A stretch of DNA of 64,000 bases from Siphonodentalium dalli (GCA_032622095.1 CP136068.1:56132025-56196024); one strand, 5' to 3'. Positions 35,001 to 46,290 are shown, counted from the first letter of the stretch. Program-made: numbers and translations. Notes: a model not told the origin generated them from the letters alone.

Positions 35001-36420
35001 TCCCATCTACATGTCAATGTTAACATCCATGACAAATTTCATAAACTTCCGACCAACACAACGACCTGTAGCCCGCGCCAAAGGATTTTGCTGCTGGCAG
35101 CCATGTTTTTTGGCCGAACGACCCCAAAATCACTCGTTCCCATCTACATGTCATTATTAACATCAATGACAAATTTCATGATGATCAGACGAACAGTACG
35201 ACCTGTAGCCTGCGCCAATGGATTGAATCTTGAAATCCAAGATGGCTGCCAGCGGCCATGTTTTTTGGCCGAATGACCCCAAAATGACTCGTTCCCATCT
35301 ACATGTCAATGTCAACATTCATGACAAATTTCATAAAGATCAGACCAAAGGTACGACCTGTAGCCCGGGCCAAAGGATTTAGTCATGCAAAGAGTAAAAT
35401 CCAAGATGGCTGCTGGCGGCCATGTTTTTCGGCCGAACGACCCCAAAATCACTCGTTCCCATCTACATGTCATTGTTAACATCCATGACAAATTTCATGA
35501 TGTTCCGGTCGAAGCTACGACCTGTAGCCCGCGCCAAAGGATTTATTCATGCAAAGAGTAAAATCCTAGATGGCTGCTAGCGGCCATGTTTATTGGCCGA
35601 ACAACCCCAAAATGACTCGTTCCCATCTACATGTCAATATTAACATCCATGACAAATTTCATGATGATCAGACGAACAGTACGACCTGTAACCCGCGCCA
35701 ATGGATTGAATTTTGAAATCTAAGATGGCCGCCAGCGGCCATGTTTTTTGGCCGAATGACCCCACAATGATTCGTTCCCATCTACATGTCAATGTCAACA
35801 TTCATGACAAATTTAATAAAGATTAGACCAAAGGTACAACCTGTAGCCCGCGCCAAAGGATTTAGTCATGCAAAGAGTAAAATCCAATATGGCTGCTGGC
35901 GGCCATGTTTTTTGGCCGAACAACTCCAAAATCACTCGTTCCCATCTACATGACAGTGTTAACATCCATGACAAATTTCATAAACTTCCGACCAAAACAA
36001 CGACCTGTAGCCCGCGCCAAAGGATTTAGTCATGCAAAGAGTAAAATCCAAGATGGCTGCTGGCAGCCATGTTTTTTGGCCGAACGACCCCAAAATCACT
36101 CGTTCCCATCTACATGTCATTATTAACATCAATGACAAATTTCATGATGATCAGATGAACAGTACGACCTGTAGGCCGCGCCAATGGATTGAATCTTGAA
36201 ATCCAAGATGGCTGCCAGTGGCCATGTTTTTTGGCCGAATGACCCCAAAATGACTCGTTCCCATCTACATGTCAATGTCAACATTCATGACAAATTTCAT
36301 GAAGATCGGACCAAAGGTACAACCTGTAGCCCGCGCCAAAGGAAATTGTTGACGGACACACGCACACACGGACGACAAACCATGGCAATAGCTCAAACTT
36401 ACAAAAGTAAGTTGAGCTAA
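32066..36420 (+). mobile_element. Tandem-core (pearl/Helentron-like) element inside the LINE
   Basis: The left sub-terminal sequence agctcaactta (32066-32076) is complementary to taagttgagct (36408-36418). The right end is a hairpin agctcaaacttac / gtaagttgagct followed by AA, preceded by a gacggacacacgcacacacg tract. The core is about 24 units of 110-185 bp, each with a ccaagatggctgctggcggc block, gttttttggccgaa, actcgttcccatctacatgt and aatttcatgatgatcagac. Higher-order copies start (atgcaaagag) at 32521, 33155, 33789, 34359 and 34929: periods 634, 634, 570, 570. The last two are almost identical, so growth is recent. Open frames at 33789, 34359 and 34929 only read repeat units. Confidence 0.85.
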
Positions 36421-36430
36421 CAAGAAGGAG

Positions 36431-37315
36431 ATGCATCAACTGGAAACTTTTTATGTACAGACAGCAAAGCGTCTACAACACCTACCTACAATAACAGCCA
36501 ACTGTGCAGCTCTACTCACATTGGGCCTTATTCCACTAGAGGCAGAAGTACACAAGAGAACCCTGAAAACCTATGGGAATGTAGTACGGAATCAAGGATC
36601 TATCGAATGTCAACTAGCCGCCAGACAACTTGCAGTAAAATCTGGAAAATCCAACAGCTGGTTCATTAAAGTCACCAATCTCACTGAAATGTATGACCTA
36701 CCATCAACACACGACACAGTAGCACTACCTCCTCCAAAACGTTTATGGAAAATCATGGTGGATACTGCAGTAGATTCCCACTGGATGAAAATTTTGAAAC
36801 AGGAAGCCATGGGAAAATCAACTCTATCACATCTCAACCTTCAAGACGCCACCCCTGGCTCCGTACATCAAATTTGGGATGCTTGCGGGTCTGAACCGTT
36901 CGCCACTACCAAGGCTACCCACAAAATGAAAATGGCTACAGGCACCTATATTCTCCAACGGCAGAAAGCCAAATTTTCCTCTACAAACACAGATATCTGT
37001 CAACTATGCGGCAAAGAACCTGAAGACATGGTCCATTTTATAACAACATGCGACAGTCTCAATGAAGTCAGAAATCAATTTATAAACGCTATTGAAGAAA
37101 CCCTGAGCCAAGCTGGTCTGAACCCATCTCTACAAAATCAACAACTACTGAAATTAATACTCGACTGCTCAATATACAATATTCCACATGACTGCATGCA
37201 GAAGATAGAAGCTATATCACGAGGTCTGTGCTACCAACTTCACCAAGCTCGACTCCGTATCCTGACTGCAAAGAAACTTGGTCCCAAAGCTCCGCCTGTG
37301 GACCCCGGCAGTTAG
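36431..37315 (+). pseudogene. LINE ORF C-terminal region with CCHC-like motif
   Basis: An uninterrupted 294-residue frame continues the RT protein. It starts at QLETFYVQTAKRLQHLP, a segment that follows the thumb domain in many invertebrate LINEs, and LGLIPLEAEVHKR comes soon after. Near residue 190 is a zinc-knuckle-like CQLCG...HFITTC motif. It ends at DPGS and a stop (37313-37315). The frame is intact although the upstream part is broken and separated by a 4.3-kb insertion, which argues for a fairly young LINE and even younger insertion. The methionine is incidental. Related proteins are abundant in mollusc and lancelet genomes (recalled, not searched). Confidence 0.82.
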
Positions 37316-37807
37316 TGACGGTCTCAACCCCAACTTGACACTTACCCAACCAATCCAATTATTTTACATGTATATATATCAGAAGTTACTGTGCTTAAGA
37401 AGAAGTGGTCACGTCCACCCTAAGGACGGTTCTCCTGACACAGGAGGAATTTACAGAGAAGGTAAAGGTAAAGGGGATCAAATCGGAAAAATACACTCTC
37501 CGGAGACAATATTCGGTGGTTAAAATTTAATCAAATGCAACGTGTATGAATGTTTCTGATGGGAGTTTGTGGTATTTATTGAAAGATGAATTCTTTGCCG
37601 ATCCATCCGTGTATATATCGTTATCATTACTGGGGTGAATGGGCTAAATTTGTGCGACTCCCGAGCGATGGTGAAACGTTGAATTTCTACAGAGCCCCTT
37701 GTCTATATAATGTTCCATTAACGCGAAGAAGGCGCGTATATATGGCGGCGTATATGGGCAGTGCAAAAAGGGGGGCGCGGACAGCGGAGCGCGTTACAGG
37801 CCCCTGT

Positions 37808-38282
37808 GGTTATCTTTACCAACATCATGCATCCCTGCTAATCCGCCCTCCAATCATATCCATTTGACAACCATACTTATTTGTCAGAAAAATCAATACA
37901 TGTTTTGCAACCGAAAAGATGTCGGTTAACGTATATCCTTAGTGGTATTTTTGTACGACCATTGATAAAAAAAATCACTAAACTGCTAACCTCTCTCCAG
38001 CAATTAATTCACGCACATTTGACAGTAAAGGCGCACATGTATGTATATATCCGTATAAATATATTTATAAATCAATGCGGACGCAGAGAGAGTATAATGA
38101 AGAATATAAAATAATTGTGGACAAGAATGCCATAAATTCTTGTGTTGACACATTAATTTTTGTTGTGGAAATTTTCACTTGTTTGATGATCGGTGCTTAA
38201 CACCCACTCTTTGGTGACACTGTTTCCCACCGAGGCGCGACCTACGGTTTGTGGGAGGAGTGAACATGCGCAGACGCAAATA
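37808..38282 (+). repeat. Array units right of the nested insertion
   Basis: Continues the unit cut at 29284 (taccaacatcatgcatccct, tttgacaaccatacttattt). About one unit is clear to 37965. The rest to the right TIR is unique AT-rich sequence with accatacttattt in the TIR itself. Confidence 0.75.
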
Positions 38283-38651
38283 CCATACTTATTTTACAAC
38301 CATACTTATATTTCAGAACACCGGTATCACTCGGAAGATGCTGATCTTAGAAAAATTTAACCGGAACAGCGAAACGATATCAAATTTACGCAAAAATATA
38401 ACTAACAAAACGCGTTTTTTTTAGCGCTATATCGACGAATTAGCTCTGGAATAGTTTGCATATGGATGTTTTGAGACCCCTTTTCTCGAATTACGTACAC
38501 ATAAATTTTAGGGTTCGAATGAGCCATGTCCGTTTAAGAGTGTAATTTAGTTTTTGAGGCATTTATCTTCCAAACTCATCGTCAGGGACTTCAAATATGT
38601 AACTTGAATTGGAGAAACGAGGCTTTTAAAATGGCAGAAGACGCAAAAACG

Positions 38652-38969
38652 TCACACCCACTTGCTTTCTATTTTTCTGTCTTGAAAGCTATTTCTATTC
38701 CGGAGCATGTGTACCTTCAGGTTATAATCACAGTACAGGGTGAATGCTTCATATTTTTCATCCAATAGCGTTTGTACGCATTGGTCATCTGTTCTAAAAA
38801 TAATTAATTTCACAGCGAGGCGCTGGATATTCGGACAAACATTGCCATGTACCGGATTCATGCAATATATGTGGGTGGTTACCACAGTTCTATGAATTTC
38901 CCGATTTCGACTATTTTGTCGTATACAATAAAAAAAAATACAATGAGCAACTGAAAATGTTTTTAACAT
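38652..38969 (-). CDS. Unrecognised 105-residue ORF, doubtful
   Basis: The middle part (VCPNIQRLAVKLIIFRTDD, then LLDEKYEAFTLYCDYNLK) has a plausible protein composition, and CGs are denser than in neighbours. If it is an exon, it could run on the minus strand from after ...aaaatag (about 38910) to a donor AAG|GTACAC near 38723. There is no homology I recognise, no promoter, and the ORF lies 330 bp outside the right TIR of the large element. It may be a transposon relic or chance. Confidence 0.2.
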   Translation of the reverse strand: MLKTFSVAHCIFFYCIRQNSRNREIHRTVVTTHIYCMNPVHGNVCPNIQRLAVKLIIFRTDDQCVQTLLDEKYEAFTLYCDYNLKVHMLRNRNSFQDRKIESKWV

Positions 38970-39541
38970 TCTGCAAGAAGTATATGTCCCTGATGTATGT
39001 TTAAATATTCACGCAAAAACTACGAAAAGTAACAAAGTTATTATTAGTTTTATAGACCCACTCTAAATCTCACACATACAGTAAATGCATGCGTTCTCCA
39101 ACACGTGGTAAAGTTTGTCCGAAAATCTATTTTTAGCATATGATATCATTATTCGTGACGTACTCGGGAGCTCAATGCGTACAAGCGCTATTCACAAGGA
39201 GAACAATTCTATCATGACATTTTCCCTATGTTAGAGTGTGCTATGCTTCTGTCTCCTTTGTGCTGAAAATTGCCCATGCACTCAGATGCACTGATATTTA
39301 AACAATGAATGAAGATAATTTCTTAGGATTTCTAATATAATCCCAAGAGTATTTCTCTGCCTTTTGTCTGCGCACCCCAGAAATGAAATGAAGTATAGAC
39401 CATTCACCAATAGACTCAATGTGAGAATCCTTCAGGAATCAATTGGTAACGATGGCTTTCAATGCACAGTTGAGTGATGCAGATATGGGTTAAGTTCAAT
39501 TTGTGTCACTTTCCAATTCAGTGCATTGTGGGGTTTAGGTA
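38970..39541. other. No gene seen
   Basis: AT-rich, no supportable repeat or gene. Confidence 0.4.
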
Positions 39542-40199
39542 CGGGAAGCTAAATTGACATTTAATAAATAATTGAGCTTAAGCGCAATAAGGAATCTCCA
39601 ATTGCGCTTTAAGCGCAATATTGTGCTTAAGCGCAATAAGATATTTCTTATTGTGCAAACTCTTATTGCGCTTAAGCTCAATTATATTTTTCCTTATTGC
39701 ACTTAAGCGCAATTAGGGATTTCATATTGTGCTTAAGCGCAATAAGAGATTCCTTATTGCGTTTAAGCGCAATTACATCCTTATTGCGCTTAATCGTAAT
39801 TAATATCTCCCTAATGAGATCACCCCTCTGCAAATAGTAGAATCCATATAGGCCTGCATGTGGACAGTCACCAGGTCACCTCATCATTAAACTCCACCCA
39901 TCACACTAGGTCAATACCATTTGAACAGGGAGTTTATGTAATGTGGCTTATTGCGCTTAAAGCTTATTGCGCCTAAGCGCAATAAGAGCTAATTGCACTT
40001 AAGCGCAATAAGAATATTCCTTATTGCGCTTAAGCACAATAAGATTTTTCTTATTGCACTTCTTATTGCACTTAGCACAATTAGATATTTCCTTATTGCA
40101 CTTAAGCACAATTAGACTTCCCTTATTGTGCTTAAGCGCAGAGAATCCTTTTTGTGCTAATAAGCTCAACTATTTATTAAATATCAATTTTGCTTCCCA
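39542..40199. mobile_element. Palindrome-cluster TIR element, copy 1
   Basis: The ends GGGAAGC(T/A)AAATTGA.ATTTAATAAAT form a terminal inverted repeat of about 40 bp (39543-39585 and 40160-40198), with TA outside on both sides. The interior holds some fifteen palindromic units close to TTATTGCGCTTAAGCGCAATAA, spaced about 30-35 bp and arranged in two clusters. They flank a non-repetitive centre of about 150 bp (39805-39950). Each unit can form its own stem with CTTAAG at its centre. No coding capacity. TA flanks are compatible with a Tc1/mariner-type MITE (inference). Confidence 0.85.
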
Positions 40200-40796
40200 T
40201 ATATAGCACCCTTCTTGAATTCACTTATTTTGTTCTAAGTTTGTTATTATTCCCCTAAAATTTGGAAATTATGTCCTTTCTGACAAATCTTTGGCAAATG
40301 GTTCAACAGCAAATTCATGACAAATGACAAATGGTGAATGGCTCACCTTGAGTTTCCCAGTAGGCGGTTCCCATCAGACAGAAATAAAAAGAACACATAT
40401 GGCTATTTCTATATTTTACTTGTTCAAACCCCATAAGGATATTTTTAATAATATGTTAGATCACATAGTTGGCACCAGGACAACAAATTAACTCTCCAAA
40501 CGCAGAGTAAAATAAACAGTACAAGAAATAGTTTAAAGATGCATCAGAAGAAGCAGTGAATTTCCTTCATCGCCACCAGATCGGCATCTGTTACAAAATT
40601 AGCAAGGATGTGATTGATTGCTAACCTGGGGGTTGTAGAGAGGGTGGACGTTGTATAGTATATGTGCTGTGGATATACCTACTATTACAGTATCATTGCT
40701 TGAAATTATTGCTTTTGCATCAAGAAACCCATACTTCACCAATTTGAGCACTCATGATCAGGAATTAGATTGAGAGACAGAAGTTCTTTATTTTTT
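40200..40796. other. No gene seen
   Basis: Unique-looking sequence. A weak similarity between 40690-40790 (gaaacccatacttcaccaat, agacagaagttcttt) and the reverse complement of 41695-41775 suggests an old inverted duplication. Confidence 0.35.
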
Positions 40797-40800
40797 TTAA

Positions 40801-41392
40801 AGGGGTACTGTACGCCATTTTCAATAAATTCCCGGTGATAACAACGATCTATTATCGATACTATATAGAAATATAAGTAATTTGAGTCAAAGATGTATTC
40901 TGTAAACGCTCAGGTTAATAGGCTATCTTAAAATTTAATAATTTAAAAGTTAATAATTTAATATAAATTGATTTTATGGCTCCAGCCATAAAATGGCGTC
41001 TCTTAAAATTGGAATTTCCGTGTACAAAACGTAATCAAATTATAATTGAGGGATACTGGATTAATAAAACAATTGCACACACGATCGTTTGAAACATTAT
41101 GCTTATACGGGGAGAAAACCCAAGCCACTCATTGACTAGTGACCATACACTAACTTAAATGAGTATATGGGACTGCTAAGCATATAATATAATGTTTATT
41201 TGATTCATTTGGTTGAAAACTGTACAAAAATTACTCGACAACGACAATTTGTATTTTTGCATTCCGGTAAATTTGCCATCCGTAACAATACTTCGTACTC
41301 AACAGACTTTCGAAAAATGGAAAAGTTGTTACCTTATTCTCCGACTAGGGGATTATAGAAACCAACAACAACATCTTGGGTACAGTACCCCT
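40801..41392 (+). mobile_element. TTAA MITE, 'AGGGGTACTGTAC' family, copy 3
   Basis: 592 bp, flanked by TTAA (40797-40800 and 41393-41396). Differs from the copy at 16125-16716 at only about six positions that I noticed (for example gtcgaa/gtcaaa, cgggtac/cgtgtac). Same orientation as copies 1 and 2. Confidence 0.93.
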
Positions 41393-41396
41393 TTAA

Positions 41397-43334
41397 GCTA
41401 CCCACAATTACAACTATTTATCTTTCTTTTTATATGTCTACTCAGGAACACAATTTGAAATCTTCTTCTTATTTCTGAGTGACTTTACTAGACCAAACAG
41501 CAAAAAATGAACTTCTATTCTGGACATATATATATTCTCAGCTTTATGCCGCCTCAGAAAGCATAATTCAGACTTGACTTTCATGTTTCAGAATACAACC
41601 ATTGCAAGCAGTTCAAAAAATTTGACAGATAGTAAATTACAGAAGTCACAAACGAAATGTTCAGCAAATATTATATATTTACCAATAATAGGTTTTGAAC
41701 TTCTGTCTCCTAGACCATATTTCACAAAGTTCTGAATTATAAACAGCCATATGTGTTTACAGTATGGTTTTCTTGACTCAATCATAATTTCATTGGCTAT
41801 GGGAACTATACTAGATATTATAAACATTTGGAATTACATGTATCTGGCTAAAAAATCAGATAGGATGAGTCACTAATTAACAGCTATCTCATTTGGTTTG
41901 GAGAGTTAATCTAAATTGTGAGCATTCAAAAACCTCCCACAATGTATATATTTCTATAAAAAATATAACAATTAAAATGTGTACAAACAAAATAAATGCA
42001 TAGAACATTTAAAGCAACACATTGCTGTATAAACATAGCAGCTCCGGTTGGCATATGATGAGCTGATGAGGTGTTTTCTTAAGCTTTATTGCACAGAAAA
42101 ACTACCTGTGCTTACTAAAAACTGCAGACAGCAAACGAAAATTTAACATAATAATGGCAAATCTACCTGGTTGGCTTATTTCATAAAGGTGTGAAGTATT
42201 AGCATTGCTTCGATATTAGATATTCTATTTTATGTTAAAGTTATAATGGCTTCTGTTACACAGTTTGATTCAACATAGACATCAATCTTTGTTGGTTATC
42301 GGAAATGGCCAAAAATCACTCTGATTTTTTTCTACAAATCTGGTTCTATTTCTGTTTATATCTAACGAGTCACTTTTACAAGATGCACACACAACCTTGG
42401 CATCTTGAAAATCGTGAATCTCGGAAAGAAGCTATATTATCATGTTACATGGCATTTAAAATACAGTCGGTTCTCATTGGAAGCCATTTTAGTAATGAAT
42501 ATGTAGTGAGATTGAGATGGCATGTGGTAACCATGTAGCCTATGTGTGGGCGGTACCTACAGATAGGTTCATTGCATCCGCCTTTCAAGTTTGACACTGC
42601 ATGTTGCTAGTAGTCCTTCGTGTGACATTAGTCCCTCATGTGATGTCACATGAGGGAACATTGACAATCCAGACTTCATAATCCATGAAGGAACTTTAAA
42701 TCGGCATAACTTCAGTTACGGGTGGCCTATCAGAATTTTTTTTCGGCACTGTGCTCAATGGATTAGCGGCGATCGACAACGATAAAACAAATCTGGACCG
42801 GAGTAAAAAAAAAATTCAAATTTACTTCGTTAATTTGTTATCTTGTTTTGTAAACAATATGACAATTCTTTATATTAAATTGTTCCATTTGCAATTAAAT
42901 TAATTTTAAATGAATCATGATTAGATTAGTTCGAAATGAACAGTGTTAGCATAAATGTTAGCATGACGTTGCACTGCAATCAAGATTTGAGTGATTTTTC
43001 TATCTCAGATAATTTAGGGCAGTTTTCAAGGGTAATATCTGAGGACAAAGTTTGTTAACCGTAAAACATGGGTTGTTTTGTGTAATTAATTTTTTGAAAA
43101 TGACCCCCATCAGCTCTAAGAAACCTGCCAACAAAGTAAATTTCTGGTCCACAACTCGGAAACTTATATCATTCTATAAGAGTTCATGTTTTACAAGTTA
43201 CCTTCATTTTTCAAAATGTGCTGCGAACCAAATGTTGTCAATTCGAATATCAAATGGAATCAGCAAATCTCATATTGAATCAACAATATGAGTAATGTTT
43301 TCCCAGATAATATTTCAATAATCATGTGTGATCT
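41397..43334. other. No gene seen; one short perfect palindrome
   Basis: At 42632-42657 tccctcatgtga and its complement flank a 2-bp centre, giving a 26-bp perfect palindrome. A poly-A run lies near 42806. Open frames (42305-42538, 43052-43291) show no recognisable domain. Confidence 0.45.
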
Positions 43335-43441
43335 TCATCTTTTATTCTTTTATTCATTTTCTGAGCAGTGATTGGTGGTGATTGGTGGTGACAAGTGATT
43401 GGTGGTGACCGATCACTGCTCAGAAAAAGAATAAAAGATGA
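43335..43441. repeat. Hairpin around a (ggtggtgatt)n stem-loop
   Basis: The left arm catcttttattctttt...ctgagcagtgat and right arm atcactgctcagaaaaagaa...gatg are complementary apart from a 6-bp insertion on the left. The loop (about 40 bp) is attggtggtg repeats. Small fold-back repeat. Confidence 0.8.
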
Positions 43442-45169
43442 ACAACAATTATTTCTCCATAAACAGATATGGATGGATGTGAAATGTGAAACAAATGACA
43501 AAATGTTTGGGCAATATGTAGAATACATAATATGATAAAACATTCTTATTATACATGTTATATAAAAAGAAATGGTGTCATACATACGATGACAAGTATG
43601 TAAGTGAGAAGTCAAGTGTAAATTTTTGTCAGAGTCACTAAAAATAACGCGTGAGACAGCTCATATGTGGAATTCTGATTGTTAACACAGGATACCTTAG
43701 ATCACAGCTCTCTGAGAACTATGTACATCACGCTTGTTAGACAGAAAGTAATAAGGAGATCATTTAAATATTAAGTGCAGAAAACTGACCTAGTCTCACT
43801 CTATAATTTCATCCACTTAGCAAATGTATGACTATTTTATAGACCATGGGGTTGTCTTTGTTCACCCAAAATAGAGACCTAATTCAACAGGGTTTTATAT
43901 ACAACTGATTGGTGAACATTAAGCTAACAACTTAACAAGGCAGGTCTGATTCCTTAACCCTTGCGATACTAACCACTCATTGATGAGTAGTAATCCCTTT
44001 GGTCCAGAGGCGGAAAAAATGGTGCTTGTAAATTTTTTCCAAAATGGGTTTTTTTCAAACAATTTACAAGTACTGACCACATGTAATGTTGTTTGTAAGC
44101 ATGTTAGTACCATGCTTGTTGGTATAGGGCTATATAGGCAGCTAAAGTGACTCTTTAGCCTCAGATTTAGCAACATTCTGGATTTCACAGTATCCCGGAC
44201 CACTTCACAGTTGACCACCATATTAACGTTCAGGAAACTTATAATCAACGGAAGAAATATTTAGTAACAAAATTAATATATTACCCAGTTGTATTATCTG
44301 AATAAAAGTAATAAAACAAAAAAACTCTATCACAAATTGGATACTACATGGTGGATACTCAATGATGACTACTAGTAGATATCATTAACCTGATTGTTGC
44401 ATAACATGAAATTGAAAAGGGTATCTCATAAATTTCTAATGTCTGAAATACTGTCTTGTTCTGGCATGTAATCAAATTCATTCCTTCTGGTTATTTCTCA
44501 TCTTGAATGATTGCAAGTAATGTTAATTTGCAACAATTATCCAAATAAAACTGAATTGGTTATGATGAATGACATTACTGTTTACTGCTCAGACAATCCC
44601 AAATGAAGGTGACGCTAGTCTCATTGAATTTCCGAACTTCATCTGGGAGCTTTACTGCTCAATAAGACGAAACTAAAATACTATAAAGGTACATGAACTG
44701 ACACTTGAGTTAAAATTCAAAATGTTTGTACGGACAGACGGCTCGAGACGTCAACTATATACCCGCCGACTAATATCGGGCAGTATAATAACCATATATC
44801 TATGTGTATACATAACCAAAAAACAATTCCCCTCCCCACCCCATCCCGTTGGATAAGACTAAAGAGTTCTTTGATCATGCACATATAATTGTGGAACCCC
44901 TGACCTGTTTACCACTATTTACACTGGCCAGTGTTCTCTGTCAGACACAACACACTCGATATATTAAGGCTATAATGGGGTCTAGGGCAATTTGTGACAT
45001 ATAGTGTACCTACACAATGCTTAATTAATATTGTTGTTAGATACTGAAAACACCAGGAAACACATGGAAATACAGTATATTTTTCGTTTTTCTGATCTGT
45101 GTTTACCAATTAGTAAGGCAGTTAACACAGTTATTGAAGAACGGCTAAAAAAAACCTCTGAAATTTTGA
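43442..45169. other. No gene seen
   Basis: Near 44715-44790 a cggacagacgg tract with ctatatacccgccgac and atcgggcagtataat looks like the end of a dispersed element whose other end I could not place. The 109-residue minus-strand frame at 43919-44248 is unsupported. Confidence 0.4.
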
Positions 45170-45320
45170 TAAAAACATGAGAAACGGGGGGGTGGGTCCC
45201 CAAAATTTTGGAGGAAAAAAATATTTTTTTTGCAAAAATGGGGTGGTGGGTCCCTCGAGGTCGGAAAAAACCTTTTTGGGCCCTATATGTGCAATTTTTT
45301 TCCAGACCCCCCCCCCCCCT
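45170..45320. repeat. G/C homopolymer-rich imperfect duplication
   Basis: aaaacatgagaaacgggggggtgggtccc and, about 55-60 bp on, aaaaatggggtggtgggtccc form a diverged direct repeat, followed by a poly-C run of 13 at about 45307-45319. Frames on both strands here are artefacts of low complexity. Confidence 0.6.
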
Positions 45321-45456
45321 GCTAATTCCAAAATATTTTTTGGAGTAAAACACAGTAATTTCCTGTGACCAAAAATGTAATTGAAATTGAAATACGCAAC
45401 CAACATCATTTTGGAGGCATTTCTCGGAATATAGAAGTGTCAGAGGCCGATGTTAA

Positions 45457-45675
45457 CCCTTTCTTGACTGGAGCTTCCTGAATTTTTGCGAAAAAGGAGC
45501 CTCGCACATATAAGAGAATACATCAGCCTAACACTATTTACCTTCACCTTGTAAGCCAGTGCATTTTCTTATATATGTGAGGCTCGTGAGGAGAATTGCA
45601 TATTCAAGACAATGCACTGGCAGTCTGGCACAGGATCTTTAATGCTGCACCAGCACAGCTCCCTTCATGGAAGGG
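45457..45675. mobile_element. TTAA MITE with internal TATATAAGAGAAT hairpin, copy 1
   Basis: TTAA at 45453-45456 and 45676-45679. Ends are CCCTTTCTTGACTGGAGC and GCTCCCTTCATGGAAGGG (imperfect TIRs). The interior inverted pair gcctcgcacatataagagaa / ttcttatatatgtgaggc is the same hairpin as in the element at 53407-53691. TTAA plus CCCTT ends are typical of piggyBac-type MITEs. Confidence 0.78.
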
Positions 45676-45679
45676 TTAA

Positions 45680-46290
45680 TTAGCAGCATTTCACCTATGC
45701 TAAAACATTTATAGGTCACAAATTTTACCTTGGCAAAAGCCTAGTGACTGCATAATGGCATGCTCTACAAATTAATTTGCCTACTCCACGGATTCTGTTG
45801 ATACTCCACGGATTCTGTTGAAGATGAGTAATAGTCCTAATTTGATATTCATTTGAGTAAATTTAAATAATAAATGGTGGATTCAACATGGCATGTGTTT
45901 TGACCATGATCAAAATTCATGCAGTACTAGCCTGTAGGTAAAAATTCAATGACTACTTTGAAACCGCCGTTCAATTCTTTTATAAACACATACATTTAAC
46001 TGATATTTATAATTTTTAAAGATACGATGGCTCATGTATATATAGATCATAAACAGTAGCAGATACATTTTAATAATGAGTCAAAATGTCCCTGTGTATA
46101 AAAGTTGGTTGATAGACCCAAATCCATACTACATGTATAATGATCACAGTATAAACAAAATATGCTGTTGTTTCTGAAAAACAATTGTACACCACTCGAG
46201 AATTTGCTATTCTATCCCACTTCCAAAGCTCTTAGAATGGAGATCTTATTCATGATGTTAATTTAATTTTCAGAAATACATTCTGTACAC
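45680..46290. other. No gene seen
   Basis: A 19-bp tandem duplication (actccacggattctgttga twice, 45783-45821) is the only structure noted. Confidence 0.5.

Larger units (their letters stand above)
31369..37474 (+). mobile_element. Non-LTR retrotransposon, 5'-truncated, interrupted
   Basis: Flanked by GGATC at 31364-31368 and 37475-37479. In the intact opposite arm the sequence reads ggatcaaatcgg without interruption, so the insertion point is exact. It holds the 3' part of a reverse-transcriptase ORF (31369-32065) and its C-terminal region (36431-37315), separated by the tandem-core element. The 3' end is ggtaaaggtaaagg, a short microsatellite-type LINE tail. 5' truncation is usual for LINEs. 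The clade is not resolved. Confidence 0.85.
29293..37807. mobile_element. Long inverted-repeat element, right arm split by a LINE
   Basis: The left arm 29294-30231 (about 940 bp) is matched in reverse by 30764-31368 plus 37475-37807. Outer ends are acaggggcctgtaacgcgct and its complement. Flanks are ggttatct on both sides (29285-29292, 37808-37815), an 8-bp target duplication, or 9 bp with one mismatch. The flanks join into a normal array unit, which confirms insertion. Arms of about 0.94 kb with an 8-9 bp duplication fit a fold-back or Mutator-like element; hAT-like duplication length is also possible. No transposase is present. Confidence 0.87.
23588..38324. mobile_element. Large composite element bounded by 42-bp TIRs
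   Basis: The left end 23588-23629 (ccggtgttctgaaata...) and right end 38283-38324 are reverse complements with one mismatch in 42 bp. The TIR contains the same motif (accatacttattt) that is repeated through the interior arrays, as expected for a transposon with subterminal transposase-binding repeats. If the nested elements at 25441-26208 and 29293-37815 are removed, the native length is about 5.4 kb, with one substantial ORF at 27771-28172. No transposase catalytic motif is visible and no target duplication is clear, so both the unity of the element and its class are inferred. Confidence 0.55.

Noticed and set aside
33789-35276. Open frames starting MQRVKSKMAAGGHVFW
   Set aside because: They recur every 570 bp with the repeat units of the tandem-core element. 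Not genes.
43919-44248. 109-residue minus-strand open frame
   Set aside because: No domain, no splice or poly(A) context, low-complexity hydrophobic composition typical of AT-rich noncoding DNA.
45021-45409. Overlapping frames rich in G, P and F on both strands
   Set aside because: They result from G/C and A/T homopolymers in an imperfect duplication.
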